From Adiantum capillus-veneris (lineage: Eukaryota; Streptophyta; Polypodiopsida; Polypodiales; Pteridaceae): a DNA stretch of 64,000 bases. Below, in pieces: positions 44,494 to 56,647 of this stretch (position 1 is the first letter of the stretch; each line of letters opens with the position of its first letter). Location: contig CM043956.1 in NCBI GenBank assembly GCA_014529385.2, positions 90,350,721-90,414,720 on the forward strand. Direction: 5' to 3'. The translations under genes were made by a program, and so were the position numbers. The notes beneath the pieces are model-generated. The model saw only the letters and a program-made list of their open reading frames with translations, had not been told where the DNA came from and searched no databases.

Positions 44494-47292
44494 GGCTATG
44501 TAGTAGGTAGAGTCGTAGACTCAAGAGTCTAGACTCGAGAGTCGAGTGATCAATGATCATCAAACTCAAGAAGTGCTCGCTTGCTGAATCTCCACATCGT
44601 CGTCGTAGTCGAGGTCGTCAGCAACGTATCAGGGATCCGGCTCGGGAGGCTCGCATTGAGGCTCGAAATCCTCCTCTAGCTCCTCCAAAAGAGTATCGGC
44701 CATAGATGGATTCTCTTGTGCCATCTCCCACTCAGTGAAAGGATCTGCCTTGTGTGTGATGCTCTTGGCAAGCATGCGCAAGTTAGCGCTCACAAACACC
44801 AAATCATTGGCCCTCTGAACGCCAAGGCGATTCCTCTTCTTAGAGGCAATGTGGCTGTACACACTCCATAGTTGCTCCAAGCAACTAGTGGTACATGCTT
44901 GGCTAAGGACACGAACAGCCAAGCGCTGCAAATGTGGACCATCTCCTCCATAGTCCTCCCACCACAAAACCGAGCCAATCTTGTTGCGATCAAGCTGTGC
45001 ATCTACACATCCATAGGAGCCCTTCTTTTGCCTGTAGTTGAGTAGCTCGTCTCTAATCTTGCGCCTAATGTCACTGCTAGGCTCAAGGCGCTCCAATGCA
45101 AGCCGCCATCCTTTGCTCACCTCCTTGTCGGTCTCTTGACGCCTTCCTTGAAACTCAGGGTCAAGCACATAAGCTACCGCATGAAGTGGAGAGTAGTATC
45201 CATTCCACCTCGACTCACACAAGCCATGAATCTCCGCATACTGAACAGGGTCAGGCACAAGCTTCTCAAGTGCCTCTATCATCCGATCCATGGCTTCGTA
45301 GACTTTGCCAATGCATGGCTGCAAGCCATCCACCACTCGAAGTAGGTGTAGAATAGGCTTGACCATGGCGTCAAGAGTCTTCACCTCCTCCCACCAAGCG
45401 GCGTCGTCGGCCCATTCTCGGCATTTCAATCCTACTGCTGATGTAGACTCCGGCATGGCCTGGAACTCATCACTGACAAAGAGGCCCCTTAAGGCTCCGC
45501 CACATGTAGACAAGAGGCCTGGCATAAGCCAATTGAATGCAAATCTCGTCTCTGAATATTTGAGCAAAGACAAATGGCTCCTCTTTGAGAATTCATGGCG
45601 CACTTTTTGATGGTTGAGCACAAAGGAGACAATTCGAGAGGTGTCACCAATGGTGGGTGAAATCCATGACAAGTTCCCTATGTCCTTGAGGAGGTTATTG
45701 AGGCAATGCGCCATGCAAAATGTGACATGGATGCTGGGACACATGCCCTCAATGATAGCTCCGGCTGCCCTATTTGACGCCTCTCCATCTGCAACCATAC
45801 AAAGTACATTCTCCGGGCCGGTGATCTCTATGGTGCTTGTCCACTCCGCAGCAAGCATCTCGGCGGCCTTGCCACTATCGGATGCATCATGTGACTCCAC
45901 AAAGTACATCTCCCCGCGAGAGAAGGCCACCACCCCGTGGATGGACCGCTTGCGGGTGTCGCTCCATCCATCTACAAGAAGAGAGACGCCATTGGTCTCC
46001 CACAAATCCTTTGTTGCTTGGGCCGCTTGCTCCACGGCAAGCTTCTCTTTGTCAAGAAGGGTGGTGCGAAGCCTCTCCGATGAAGGTGGCACATAAGAGG
46101 AGCCATATTCCCCTATTTTCGTAACCATGGTTCGAAAGTATGGAGACCTATCCACACAAAATAGAGCATGTTGCGTTAGTATGGAGAGTCGAGAAATTAT
46201 AACCCATTATGAATACAAAATGGAAGATTGCAATGTGCATATGCCAAGGGAAACTCACCGCGAAGAATGGAAGGCAATGTGGTCGTGGAAGAAGAATCGG
46301 GCAACCGACCTATCTACCTCCTCCTTCAATTTAGGATTCCAATTTTCGTTGAGAGTGGTTTGGCGATGCAGAAGAGAAGAGGACGGTGTAGATCCATGGC
46401 TCTTGAAGGTTCAAGAGATGTCGTCAAGGTTGGCTTCCCTTTGCTCTCGCAGTGTCGCCGTGGCGGAGGGATCAACGGCAACAAAACGGCCCCTCTTGGC
46501 CGCTTCCGCAACCTCATACACCGTGAGTTTCTCAAGAAGATCCAACCTCTTCTCGGGAGCTACATGAGGGCAAAACTTCACCTCGTGACCGGGTTCATGA
46601 AGAAGATGGGCTCGCACTTTGTTTGAACCACCCGATCTCTTGTATGGACATAGCTTGCACGTCCATGGTCTTGCGCCGCCACCTTTGCCACGCGAGCTAA
46701 AGTCGACTTCATCCCACCACGACCACGTTTGCACGGCGGGCCTCCTTCGAGAAGAAGCGGCTTGAGAAGTGGAGTTGGCTTGAGATGACATGATGGTGGA
46801 GAGACTCGAGAGAGTAGAGCTTGGAAGTTAGAAGGGTTAGAGGAGAGCTTGTGTGGAGAGAGAGTAAAGGAGAGCTTCAAAGTGGGTAGAAGAGGGAGAG
46901 GAGAGCTTCAAAGTTCAAACTTGAGCCTTGAGCTTGAGGGAAATGGAATGAGCTTGAGCCTTGAGCTTGAAGGAAATGGAATGAGCATTGAGCATTGAGA
47001 CTATGAGTATTAAGAGGCCCAAGGGAGCCTTTTATAGCCTCCCAAGGGCCAAGGCTTAAAAAATATGGCAGTTGGGGCTGCACAGAGCCGTTGCAAACGG
47101 TCAAAAACGGTCACTTTTTTGAATCCGACCCCTGCCGTCCCCGTCCGGTCCGTCCGACCCCGATCCGGCCCCCCTGCGACCCGCCCGTTCGGCCCGTTTT
47201 CCGTCCGTCCCTCGGCGTTCCCAGCTGTTCCAAGCCCGGTTACGGTCGTTCCCCGGCCCTAGGGCCCGTCCCCCCCGTCCCCTGTAACTATG
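44494..47292 (-). mobile_element. hAT DNA transposon, copy II (3' end missing)
   Basis: The 5' end on the minus strand is CATAGTTACAGGGGACGG at 47292, next to ACAAAAGC (47293-47300), which would be one half of the 8 bp duplication. Homology to copies I and III stops at 44494, in the sequence CTACTACATAGCC after the stop codon. About 330-340 bp of 3' sequence and the right TIR are lost and LINE-A2 follows directly. TATAAAAG lies at 47029-47036 (minus strand). Confidence 0.9.
44629..46791 (-). pseudogene. hAT transposase, copy II (nearly intact)
   Basis: Exon 1 (46791-46259) has the BED finger (RPWTCKLCPYKRSGG and VRAHLLHEPGHE) and one internal TGA after EANLDDIS, where copy III has CGA. A 111 bp intron (46258-46148, GTGAGT...GATAG) follows. 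Exon 2 (46147-44629) is open for about 500 codons: RSPYFRTMVTKIGEYGSSY, LLVDGWSDTRKRSIHGVV (first catalytic Asp region), MVADGEASNRAAGAIIEG, VTFCMAHCLNNLLKDIG, RVVDGLQPCIGKVYEAMDR, and the C-terminal dimerisation motif CLEQLWSVYSHIASKKRNRL. The last 20 codons are altered and stop early (PPEPDP). It is the best copy of the three. It retains Trp where copies I and III have a stop. Confidence 0.93.
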
Positions 47293-47801
47293 ACAAAAGC
47301 AACTTGTCCAAAATTACTTAAAATACATTCAATATCTTCTAGAAAACCATCCTGCTTTTAACGTTTTTGTACATTATGTACACATTGCCATTGACTTAAG
47401 CATCCAACCGTGGTCTGTATCTATTGGCCACTTGGCTTTTATGTAAAGGCTTTTATATTAAGACAACATATGTCTCCTAAAGATCACCCGCCTTTACCAA
47501 GGTGTCCGTTGTCGCTCTTGCCCAATGGCTTTTATAGTAGTGGCTTTGATGAGTGGCTTTGATGAGTGGCTTAATCTTCATCATCATCGTCCACAAATTA
47601 AACATGCTTTGCTTTCCTAGAAGATTGAAAGCACCCAATCACACTACCGCCTTCACATTGCGTTGCTTGAACATATATCCCTTGTGTTTGTAACGTCTCT
47701 TCTTCACCCTATAATTGTGAAGAACTCGATTCTGTTAAGAGTTTGCCTTCCTCTCTTTATGATTTCAATGATCTCCTCCTAGAGCTAGCACTTAGCTATG
47801 T
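47293..47801 (-). pseudogene. Older Ty3/gypsy element, downstream half
   Basis: The minus strand just left of the Tat-like insertion reads AKC*L*EEIIEIIKRGRQ. This continues, in frame, from EVLGI at 59395-59410 across the 11.6 kb insertion. The combined segment matches a conserved gag/protease-linker motif of plant gypsy elements (EFTL-E-LGIAK-EFHEEIIDIIKRKRQ in related sequences, from memory of the family). The rest to 47300 has many stops. Confidence 0.7.
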
Positions 47802-48045
47802 TGAAGCACACAAAGCGCACCTGGTGGCCTCTACACCAAGGTACTACTTGAATGCCTCACGGTGAGGGGGTATTGAAGGGGCACCACCTCGCGTTTTATG
47901 CGGCTAAGACGCAACAAAGAGCTAGTAGAGTTGATGCTCTGTTGTTGAGACTGACATCTTTACGGGAGAGAATCACCTTGAGCATATGGCAGGAGTTGTG
48001 CTCACACACACCTTCAACCATCCTCAATGGAGAGAGAGAAAAAGC

Positions 48046-48091
<46 letters not shown>

Positions 48092-50145
48092 GAGAGCCAC
48101 CAACAAAGATCCAAAGAATGAATTATTGGAGTGAGAGGTTTGAAGGGGTGTCTATTTCCAAAACCTCTCTTGGCTAACCGTACGAATGGTTGCAATTATG
48201 CATGCGGAGCAAATATACTTATGAAGATGACGGAGAGAAGAAGGAGAAGGGAGAAAGGAAAGAGAAGAGAAAGTGGGGAATAAATGTGCTTGACAATGGA
48301 TGTGGAAGAAGAATGAAACACATATAACTAGAATTGCCTTGATCAATCCTTAACAAAACTTGTTACACGCACACACGCAAATATAAATGCATTCATCACA
48401 ACAAAATAAAAACTTGAGCATTAATCATTCATTAAGGGAAAATCAAATGGAAAACCTTCACACCTCCACCAAGGGAGTGATTACACACACAAATCAAGCA
48501 TGCTAGCTACAATCATGGGAATGTAAACACTATCACCCTTCTGAAACGATGGTAGCATAGAGGTGCACAAAGAGCCTAATTAGGGTATGCTACAATAGAG
48601 AGGGACTCAAGTCTCTTTCGATTGAGATGGGGGGCTCTTTATATAGCCTCTCCCACCCCATTACAATTAGTGACAATTACAATTAAGGGCTTGAATTGGG
48701 AGACAAATTGGGATGCCCTGGGAGCCGCCACCTTCACCTTCTTAATGCCTTCACCTTGAAGCTTCACCTTGCCACTTGAGAGATCGATTCTTGGTCATTA
48801 GTTACAGCAATTCATCTTCTTCTTTGGAGGTTGTGGAATGACTAACACATATCCCACAAATTGTGGTGAAAAGGAGAGGAGAATGGGCCATACTTAGAGA
48901 GATAGATACATGTGTGTGAGGATGAATGAGAATTGGGTGGAGAGGGGTGAAGCTATGGAGTTGTTTTAAGGTTTTTTGTGGCTGATTCTGATGGAATTAG
49001 GTAGAGGTTATAAGAGCGAATAAAAATCTATTATGGATCTTCAATATGTGTAGGATTTTAATAATAGTGTGTGTAATTAACTAGTGCATACACACACTAG
49101 TAAGAGGAGAAAGATGAAGTGCAGCAATGGAAGCTTGAGAGGACTAATTAGGAGTGGAAAATGATAGAATTTTGAATAATGTTAAGTGTGTGTGTGAGCT
49201 AAAGGGTGGCTAGGGTGAAAGGGGAAAAGACTAAGTCATGAATATGACCAAAAAAAAGACTTTCCACCACAAATGGCTCCAATATGGGGCCCCACTTGCT
49301 TTGCTCGAATTTTGTTGATGAGGATAAGGGGAGGGCGTAGAGGGGAGTCTAGGGTGACCTTTGGGGGATGGGGGAATCATTTCCCTCAAGAAAATGGAGA
49401 AAAATGAAGAAAATTGGCTTGGCATTTCCCTCTTTTCCTTATGAGTCAAAAGTGAGGTGACCCACCATGCAGGATGCTCCTTTTGGACTTCTTCATTATC
49501 CATCACATGTGTGATGACACCTCAAGAGGCCCCATGGACCCATGATGTCACTAGGGCATCATGTTTGTAAGACTAGTAGATATTATATACACATGGCAAT
49601 TACATAATAAGAAATACCTACTTAATGGATCCTACCACTTGGCCCTTCAAGTTTCACTTATAGCATAGGGGAAACCAACTCCAAGTTCCGTTTTTCCATG
49701 GGTTTCAATTATGTTTAGGGCTCCTTCCCATATGAAGCTCATCCGTGTGCCAAAACCATGCGGAAATCCCTTGCCAAAAATGGACATTTTTCTAGTAATA
49801 GATCCACTGTCAAAACTTATTTTATTTTTATTTCTTGAGTTTGTACTAGGTTTAGTCAAACCTTAAGTGCCAAAAAACCCTTCTAGTGAGCAAAGTTCAC
49901 TATTGTTGCTCCATTGCTTCACACTTCTTGCTGTGATCATTCTACTCGTTGTTGTAATCCTTAGCGGTGCAAGCTTAGGTGGTCGCATCTGGGAAACACT
50001 TTTACCTTGCTCATTATGATCATTACCAAGATGACTTTGTGGGAACACCCAACATTGTTATACATGCACTAAACCTTCTTGGTCTTTAGGTTGCTGGCTA
50101 TGCCAAAATTGTGGTTTTAAGAGGGGTCATAAAAAACACCAATCA
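47802..50145 (-). repeat. 3' LTR of the Tat-like element
   Basis: 2344 bp; plus strand TGAAGCACAC...CCAATCA. Contains an AG microsatellite at 48052-48088, TATATAAAG (minus) at 48637-48645, and a Pro/Ser-coding antisense stretch. The purine-rich GCGGGAGGG lies immediately inside (50150-50160). Confidence 0.92.
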
Positions 50146-50536
50146 TATAACCCTCCCGCTAAAGCTAGAGGTATTTTATGGCTCTAGCCATAGAAGGTGT
50201 TGTAATATGGTGTTTTGTGCACTTCATTACACACTTGCAATCTTGAAGCAATTGAACAATCGATGAAAGCCCTTGATATGCGAACGTTATATCTTGGACT
50301 TCTATCACGACCCTTTCCTTTGCCATGTAGCTGCCCGTTGACTGTTGCATCCTGTTTGTTTTTTAGCCCTTCTCGATTAATGATTGTATCCACCCATGAC
50401 AAACAATTGGTCTCCTAGACCCTTGAAAGCCATTCCCATCCATTGTCAATATCCACTCTCACTGGTAACATTTTTTCTTTTTTCTTTTTTGTTCTTCTTT
50501 TTTTTTTTGAAATAAACTATGTACATGGTTGTTATC
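50146..50536 (-). other. Untranslated segment between integrase and 3' LTR
   Basis: Contains the candidate polypurine tract next to the LTR and an A-rich stretch (minus strand) at about 50470-50512. No gene recognised. Confidence 0.5.
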
Positions 50537-51822
50537 CTAGTCGGAGCTCAAATATGATGAGCTCTCCTCTGAACCAACCCTATAATTGATCCCACCCACA
50601 TATGGCTGTGAAAGACAACAGTGATAGGCCTTCAATCGCAAACTATTTACTGGGGTCTGATGTACTTTAGAATCTAAGTCACGTAGCTGGTAACTGCGAT
50701 TTGAGAACCTCTGTATCACTACAAAAGGGCCCGCCCACTTAAGCAAGAACTTACCATCGTTTCTGCGATCAAAGCGATTGTCGTATCTGAGCACTAAAGA
50801 TCCTTCCTTGAAGTCTTTCTTGACAAGGTTGTGATTGAACTTCCTTCGCTTCTTCTCTGTCTGAGCCGCATAGTATTTCACTGCTGACTCTCGATCTAGC
50901 CTACCCTCTCCAAATCAATGATTCTTCTCTCCACCTGCTTCTCTTCACTATCTTCTTCCTGTGCCTTTAGCACTCGGAGGCTTGCTAGCTCCACTTCTAT
51001 AGGTAGTAGTGCCTCTTGCCCGTAAACCAAGTGAAAGGGTGTATACCCCAAGGATGTTTTAAAGGATGTTTTATAAGCCCAAAGTGCTGCATCTAAGCGT
51101 TTGTCACATTCCTTAGGATGTAAATGCACTTGCTTAGTGATGATTTTACATACAAGACCATTTACCTTCTCCACAAGACCATTGCATTGAGGATAGTATG
51201 ACGTTGAGTGCCTGCGCTTGATTTTCAACTTGCTCCTCAATTGCCCGACTAAATAATCTCGAAATCCTGGTCCCCTATCGGAGAGAATCTCCAAAGGTGT
51301 GCCAAAACGGCAACAAATGCATTCAAAGATGAAATCACTCACGTCCTTGGCTGTGATGCGCTTTGTGGGTCGAGCTTCTGCCAATCTGGTCGTATACTCC
51401 ACCCCCATAATAATGTACTCGTTTCCTGATTGAGTGCAAGGTAGTGGCCCTATTGCATCTATTCCCCATTTTTCAAAAGGCCCGTAGATTTTAATTGGGT
51501 GCTGATTTACATGAGCAAGACGCCTTGGTCCGGCTTTTTGGCAAACCTCGCATGTGCGGCACCAGTGTTGTACATCTCGATGGAGGCTAGGCCATATAAA
51601 CCCTGCTTGTAAGATCTTCGTGCTAGTGATCTCTTGTGCAAAGTGACCATCACACACACCTTCATGAGAGCTAAACAAAATATCCTTGATCTCTTGGGAT
51701 GAGGGAACTCTACTTATAACAACATCTTTCCCCTTACAATACAAGTCCTCATCTACCAAACTATATCTGGTAGCCTTTTTTGCCAGCCACTTGCGTTCAC
51801 TTATACTCATACCAAAGGGCAC
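50537..51822 (-). pseudogene. Tat-like integrase
   Basis: The zinc-binding HHCC domain is HEGVCDGHF then HWCRTCEVCQKAGP. The catalytic core is WGIDAIGPL (Asp), ILSDRGPGFRDYL (Asp), and STSYYPQCNGLVEKVNGLV (Glu), with all three acidic residues present. AALWAYKTSFKTSLGYTPFH and LVYGQEALLPIEVEL follow. After a stop at 50896 the C-terminal part (50881-50537) reads SLVLRYDNRFDRRNDGKFL and KWAGPFVVIQRFSNRSYQLR. Inserts element cDNA into the host genome. Only one stop separates the two parts. Confidence 0.92.
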
Positions 51823-52310
51823 TTCACAAAGCTCAGAAAGTAAAGTAAATCATGCAGCTCCTCCTTTTCCTGGTATAAAGGACTTTTCACAAGGACAGCA
51901 CCTACCATGAGAGTTTGTAGTTCTTCAGCTGCTAAGGTATCTGCTTCTCGATTTTGATCTCGAGGTACAAAGTGAACTGGAACTTCTTTAAAACCCTTCA
52001 ACAAGGCCTTTGCTTCCCTCATCTTAATAGACAATTTGTCCTTTTTACAGGCCCATACGCCAACCATTTGCTTAACAATCAACATGGAGTCACCAAAAAC
52101 ATTTAGCTTTGTGATGCCTTGAGAAAGACAACATTGTAACCCTAAAACAAGGGCATGGTACTCTGCCTCATTGTTAGAATGAACTTGTTCTAGGTGAAAC
52201 CCTTTTGCAAAAATCCTCTCCTTTTCTCGACCTAGTATCACTATACCTGCTGATACATTGTCTTTTGTTCTCTTGTAAGCTCCATCAAAATATAGACAGT
52301 GTGCCCCTTA
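51807..52310 (-). CDS. Second RNase H domain (archaeal-type, aRNH-like)
   Basis: Minus-strand frame reads LYFDGAYKRTKDNVSAGIVI, then QVHSNNEAEYHALVLGLQ, KLNVFGDSMLIVKQMVGVW, and VPRDQNREADTLAAEEL. The acidic set is complete: Asp in FDGA, Glu in NEAEY, Asp in GDS, Asp in READ. This is the layout of RNase HI proteins of the archaeal or plant type, which sit as an extra domain between the native RNase H and integrase in Tat elements. Removes the RNA strand during cDNA synthesis. It follows a stop at 52308. Confidence 0.85.
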
Positions 52311-52736
52311 TAGAATTTCAGGCTCCTGGATAGGTGGTAACTTACTAGGTGCCTCTTTCTTGATCTTCTCATAACACCTTTGTGTGAGGACGTCTGCCAA
52401 ACAAGCACGGGTGGAATCCTCTACTTGTAGTGTGTAGTCAAACTCTTGAAGCTGCACCACCCACTTTGCTATTCTTTGAGACAGTTCCATGTGTTGTAGG
52501 GCATATGGAAAGACTTCCTCAGTTGTGATCACCACAAATTGTCTCGGAAGCAAGTAAGCCCGAAACTTTTCCACTGTAAACTTAAGAGCTAGCACCGATT
52601 GCTTAGTTGCGCTGAAACCCTTTTGAACAGCTGTCATCACTCTACTAGAGAAGTAAACTGGTCTCATGAGAGACGTCTTTGGGTCTTTTTGCATCAAGAC
52701 AACTCCTAGAGCTTCTGGGCCTACACTAGGATTCAC
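52308..52736 (-). pseudogene. First RNase H domain of the Tat-like element (degenerate)
   Basis: Frame reads NPSVGPEALGVVLMQKDPKT, RPVYFSSRVMTAVQKGFSAT, QSVLALKFTVEKFRAYLLPR, VVITTEEVFPYALQHMELSQ, and RIAKWVVQLQEFDYTLQ. It is collinear with the normal gypsy RNase H. The usual catalytic Asp of the first strand (D-S/A-S) is Asn (VNPSVG), and the 'TDH' Asp is missing in TTEEVF. The domain probably acts structurally, while the second RNase H does the chemistry. Confidence 0.8.
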
Positions 52737-52760
52737 ATAAAATAATTTACCCCATGTGGG

Positions 52761-54643
52761 CTACAGGACGACAGGCAATGAGCTCAAAATGGTTTTAACT
52801 TCTTGAAAGCACCTTTCACCCTCCTCACTCCATGCCAATGTAGTGTGTTTAGTGAGCTGCTGCAAAGGATAGATTGCCTGAGAAAGGAGATGTATGAATC
52901 GTCCCATGTAGCGAACCTTTTGAATGAAGAAGACTAGCTGCTTCACGTTTGAAGTTGTAGGTAAGACTAACAATGTCTTTACCTTTTCAGGGTCAGCCTC
53001 AATACTATCTTGAGACACAATATGGCCTAATAGAGTGACCTTACTCTCACCTATATGGCACTTGTCTTTATTTAACTGCCCACCTAATTGGGCCAGACGG
53101 GTGAAGCCTTCATCAACCTTGGAAAGATGCACTTCCCTAGAGCTGTAAATGCAAAAATCATCAATGAAGACTCGTATGGATTTACCAAAGTAGGGTTGAA
53201 ACACCAAGTTCATAAACCTTTGAAAAGTAGCTGGGGCATTAGTTAAGCCAAAAGGCATAACTCTATAAGCAAAACACGCCCAGATTTTATGAAGGTAGAG
53301 TTCCTTTGACCTTCAACTGCAATTCTGATCTGGAAGTAGCCTGAGTACTCGTCACACACTGTGTACCTTTCATGACCAGCCACTTCATTTAGTATCTCAT
53401 CTTGGAAAGGCAAAGGAAAATGGTCCCTTTTTGTGGCTGCATTTAGAGGCTTGTAATCAACACACACCCTCCACTTCCCATTTTTCTTTGGTGTTACCAC
53501 AACCGAGGACACCCACTCGGAATCTTCCACTCGGTAGATAAATCCTGCATTGAGTAATCTTTTCACTTTCTTTAAGAGCGCATCTTGTTGTACTAGCCCT
53601 AATCTCCTAAGTCTTTGCACCATTGGCTTGAAACCTTCTTTCAATTGGATATGGTGTTGAGTCACCTTAATGTGTTCATAATCAGTTATGAAGAGACTAG
53701 CATGTTTCTTTAGTACTTGCAAATAGGGTCCTTTTTCTTCTTCTGGTAGGTCTTTAGCTAACATCTCTTCTAGGCCTGTGACTTCCTCCTTGTTTAGAGA
53801 GTCTTGACTACCCTCTCCTTCAAGGTCTCGTAGTACTATACCCATTACCTCCAAAGAACTAGCATCCTCCTCAGATGACTCACCCTCAGACGAAGAGTAG
53901 TTGCTTGTGCTATATTCGTCCACCGAAGTCTCCATATCCAGGTCTTGTTGTCTACCCTGCTTCATGTCATACACAATTTTTTGTTGCTTGTCACCGGCCT
54001 TATGACTTGGGCGCAACTCAAGGGAACCTGTCTCCCAGTCCTGCCTGGCCTTCATAGCCATAAGCCAAGGTCTTCCAAGAATTAATGGGTAGCCCTCCCC
54101 CTTAGTTGGGATCACATAAGCATCAATTGAGACTGCCACACCAAAAGCTGAAACCTTCACTCCATTAACCTTTCCCACACAAGCCACCCTTACATTATTT
54201 GCCATCTCAGCTTGTAAGAAAGTCTACTCGTTTACTTCCAAATCCAACTTTTGCATCAATTTCTCTATCATAACACAAATCTCGGCTCCACCATCCACAT
54301 ACACATTGGAGACTCGCTGACTCTTAATCTCTGCATCAATGACTGGGACAATATCCTTCATGCCTCTTGCACTAATGGACCCAACTGACTTTGCCTGAGC
54401 CCTCCTAGTGCTAACCATCTTAAACCAGGTTCTACGCATCTTTGGGGAAAGGTGGAGGAGTTTCTGCCATGAGATCTTTGGTCCTTGCTTACTCACATCT
54501 GCTATGAGGTCATAGGATATGGATCCCACCCCAAGTGGAAAGTCTTCTACTCCTATGTGCCTCCTTGACCTACTCTTTCTTTTCTTGTCTCCTATCACTT
54601 GGCAAGAACCCTCGTTCTCTTTATCCGGCTCTGAAGCTTCCAT
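52761..54643 (-). pseudogene. Tat-like protease and reverse transcriptase
   Basis: Protease: SNVYVDGGAEICVMIEKLM (DGGA in place of DSGA) and GEGYPLILGRPWLMAMKA; one TAG splits these at 54224. RT: FIYRVEDSEWVSSVVVTPKK, GKWRVCVDYKPLNAATKRDH, ERYTVCDEYSGYFQIRI, then a one-base frameshift at about 53250, then [20 protein letters not shown] and VFIDDFCIYS (FIDD catalytic pair) and VTLLGHIVSQDSIEADPEKV. The 'CDEYSGY' Asp equals the first RT Asp (D-x-x-S/G). Makes cDNA from element RNA. Frame otherwise open over 600 codons. Confidence 0.92.
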
Positions 54644-54702
54644 TTCATCAATTCTTTGTCTCCTAACTCTCTTATCTGCATAGCAACAGCTTCCTCCATT
54701 TT

Positions 54703-55740
54703 TTATTTCCCTTTATCCTTACCATTGTCAAAACTTATGACAGAGACAGCCCTATCCTCCCCACCTGATGGTAGTGGAGGGATCTCTGCTCGTGCTTGTG
54801 GTAGTGGAGGAGGGGGTCTCAATATTTGAATTAGTGGAGCCACATGTGCATTTTGTCCATTTCGCGGCCTTGCTCGAGGAGGGGTGCCTTGTTGGCGGGG
54901 AGGTCGTCTTTGATTACCATTTACTTGATAGCGTCGTGGGTGAGGACAATAAAACATGCCGTGACCTACCTCTCCACAATTGTAGCAAACGTACTCACGG
55001 GTTTGCCTTTGTCCTTCTTGTCTATTTCGTTCATTTCCTGGCTAGGGAGCCCTTACACCTTGAACCAAATTGATGGACGGGCTCTCTAGCTGATTGGTGA
55101 TTTGTTGAAGCAGCTCTTGTTGAGAGGACCCTTGGTCTGTTGCTCCTGTCCCTGCTACTACCCTTGCCGTAGGTTGAGCTAGCGGTGGAGGCTCCATTCC
55201 TCCTTGTAGCTCAGCTTGGAAATTTAATTTCCTATCCTTCTCCGTTGCATAATTCATAGCTTTCTCAAAGGTGTCTGGGAATTTACCTTTTACCTTTTCT
55301 CGAAGGATGGGGTAAAGCCCTGCTAGGAAACAGTCCTTCTTTAGGCACTCTGACACCCTTTCCCCTTCGCCTAGTGATGCACACCACTTCTCCCACAGGT
55401 TGGAAAACTCCCCTTCATAGCTTTTATAGTCACTGGGTGATGTTTAGCGTAGCTCTAGGAGTTGTCTCCATATCTCCTCTGGAGGCTCATGATGGCGAAA
55501 TTCTTTGATGAAGGCCATTTTTAGGGCTTCCCAGTCTCTTCTTTCCTCGGGTGCCAAAGTTTGATACCATACTTTAGCACCTTCTCTTAATCCTAGTGGA
55601 AAGGCCCTTAGCTTTGTGGCCTCATCATCCCTTCCTGACACTAAAAATGCCATTTCCAAATTATCAAAACAGTCTGAAGCAACCTCCCCAAGCTTACCAT
55701 AAAAATTAGGGAAGGCCATAATGTAACTAAGAGAGTACAC
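54703..55740 (-). pseudogene. Tat-like gag with zinc knuckle
   Basis: Starts MYSLSYIMAFPNFYGKLGEV; the second Met may be the true start. The capsid region reads FDNLEMAFLVSGRDDEATKL, GAKVWYQTLAPEERRDWEAL, KMAFIKEFR. One TAA at about 55442 interrupts LRQTSP-like text, then FSNLWEKWCASLGEGERVSE and FLAGLYPILREKVKGKFPDT. After one TAG at 55042 comes the CCHC knuckle YVCYNCGEVGHGMFYCPHPR and a Pro/Arg-rich tail. Two stops in about 345 codons; otherwise a normal Tat gag. Confidence 0.88.
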
Positions 55741-56065
55741 AATTACACAAACAGCTTCAATTTATTGAAAGTAGAGTATGATAACTACAATTTGGAGCTT
55801 AAGCATAGCTAACTCAAAATAAGATGAATATTGACACATCAAAAGAGTGGTAATAATATACTAAGGGTAGAATGATAGAGTGAAGAGAGCGCAAGATTTC
55901 CCCAAGTCTTTCAGCTCCAAACAACAAGGCTATTCTTTGCTGATAGAATAATTTCCTATCAATACATATGTTAACACGCATATGACCCACAAAATGGAAA
56001 GGAAACATCCTTGGATCATTATTGTCATTATTGGTATCCATACCTACCTACACAAATAGACTAGC

Positions 56066-56647
56066 TTAGTTGCACATCTTTGGACCAATGAGCTTGATCA
56101 ACCACAGAAGGTCGGCACCTCGGATCACTTCTACTCTTCCTGACGCGTCTGTGAAGATATAGGGGGTGATGGCAACACTTCTTACTATGCCGAGCCTTTT
56201 TGCAAGTAGTAGTTGGATGCTATTGTCATAATCAGCATGACGAACAAAAGTTACATCACTAATGTGCAAAACATCATCAACAAGGACAGTCTCTTTAGAT
56301 TGAGATAACTTCTTGAAAATTAGCAACATAGGTAAAGCGGAAAGGCTCTTCACCCGATCACCAAAGCACTTTGAACAATATCCAAAGAAATCTTCGCACG
56401 GACAGGATATTGACTTAGGACTGGTGGCGTCTGAATTCACAAAGTGAACTGGGAGCACATACATACGAGCAGCAATCTTATAAGCAAGCCTCTGCCTCTT
56501 TGCTTCATGAGGATTTAGGGCTGAAATTCGTGGTTGTAGGCTTGATGTTGAAGTTGGTTGCTCACTGGCCTTTTTCTTGCCAAAAGTGGTCATGTAATCC
56601 CCACTAAATGAGATGGGACCAAATGTCACCTTCACGCTTGAGCACAT
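56066..56647 (-). CDS. Upstream ORF of the Tat-like element, unknown function
   Basis: 193 codons, open, between the 5' LTR and gag. Contains a basic N-terminal part (HEAKRQRLAYKIAARMYVL), a Cys cluster CPCEDFFGYCSKC, and a C-terminal half with DVTFVRHADYDNSIQLLLAK and VAITPYIFTDASGRVEV. I recognise no family. An ORF upstream of gag is a feature of Ogre-type elements, and its role there is unknown to me. Frame 56823-56632 (MNAPITPDAQIVALLYINTL, ending basic KKVIKKRKITSIPKW) overlaps its start in another frame and may be an earlier exon or a frameshifted start. Confidence 0.55.
   Translation of the reverse strand: MCSSVKVTFGPISFSGDYMTTFGKKKASEQPTSTSSLQPRISALNPHEAKRQRLAYKIAARMYVLPVHFVNSDATSPKSISCPCEDFFGYCSKCFGDRVKSLSALPMLLIFKKLSQSKETVLVDDVLHISDVTFVRHADYDNSIQLLLAKRLGIVRSVAITPYIFTDASGRVEVIRGADLLWLIKLIGPKMCN

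Noticed and set aside
44629-46155. The 508-codon frame as a domesticated host gene
   Set aside because: It sits between a recognisable TIR and subterminal repeats, has two sister copies with target duplications, and its first exon has a stop. No sign of domestication.
45305-46626. Several 100-160 codon plus-strand frames
   Set aside because: Antisense shadows of the hAT II transposase; the same shadows appear opposite copies I and III.
47802-50145. The three 2.3 kb repeats as independent MITEs or unrelated insertions
   Set aside because: Two of them flank a gypsy polyprotein in direct orientation with a shared outer target duplication, and their termini are TG...CA. They are LTRs.
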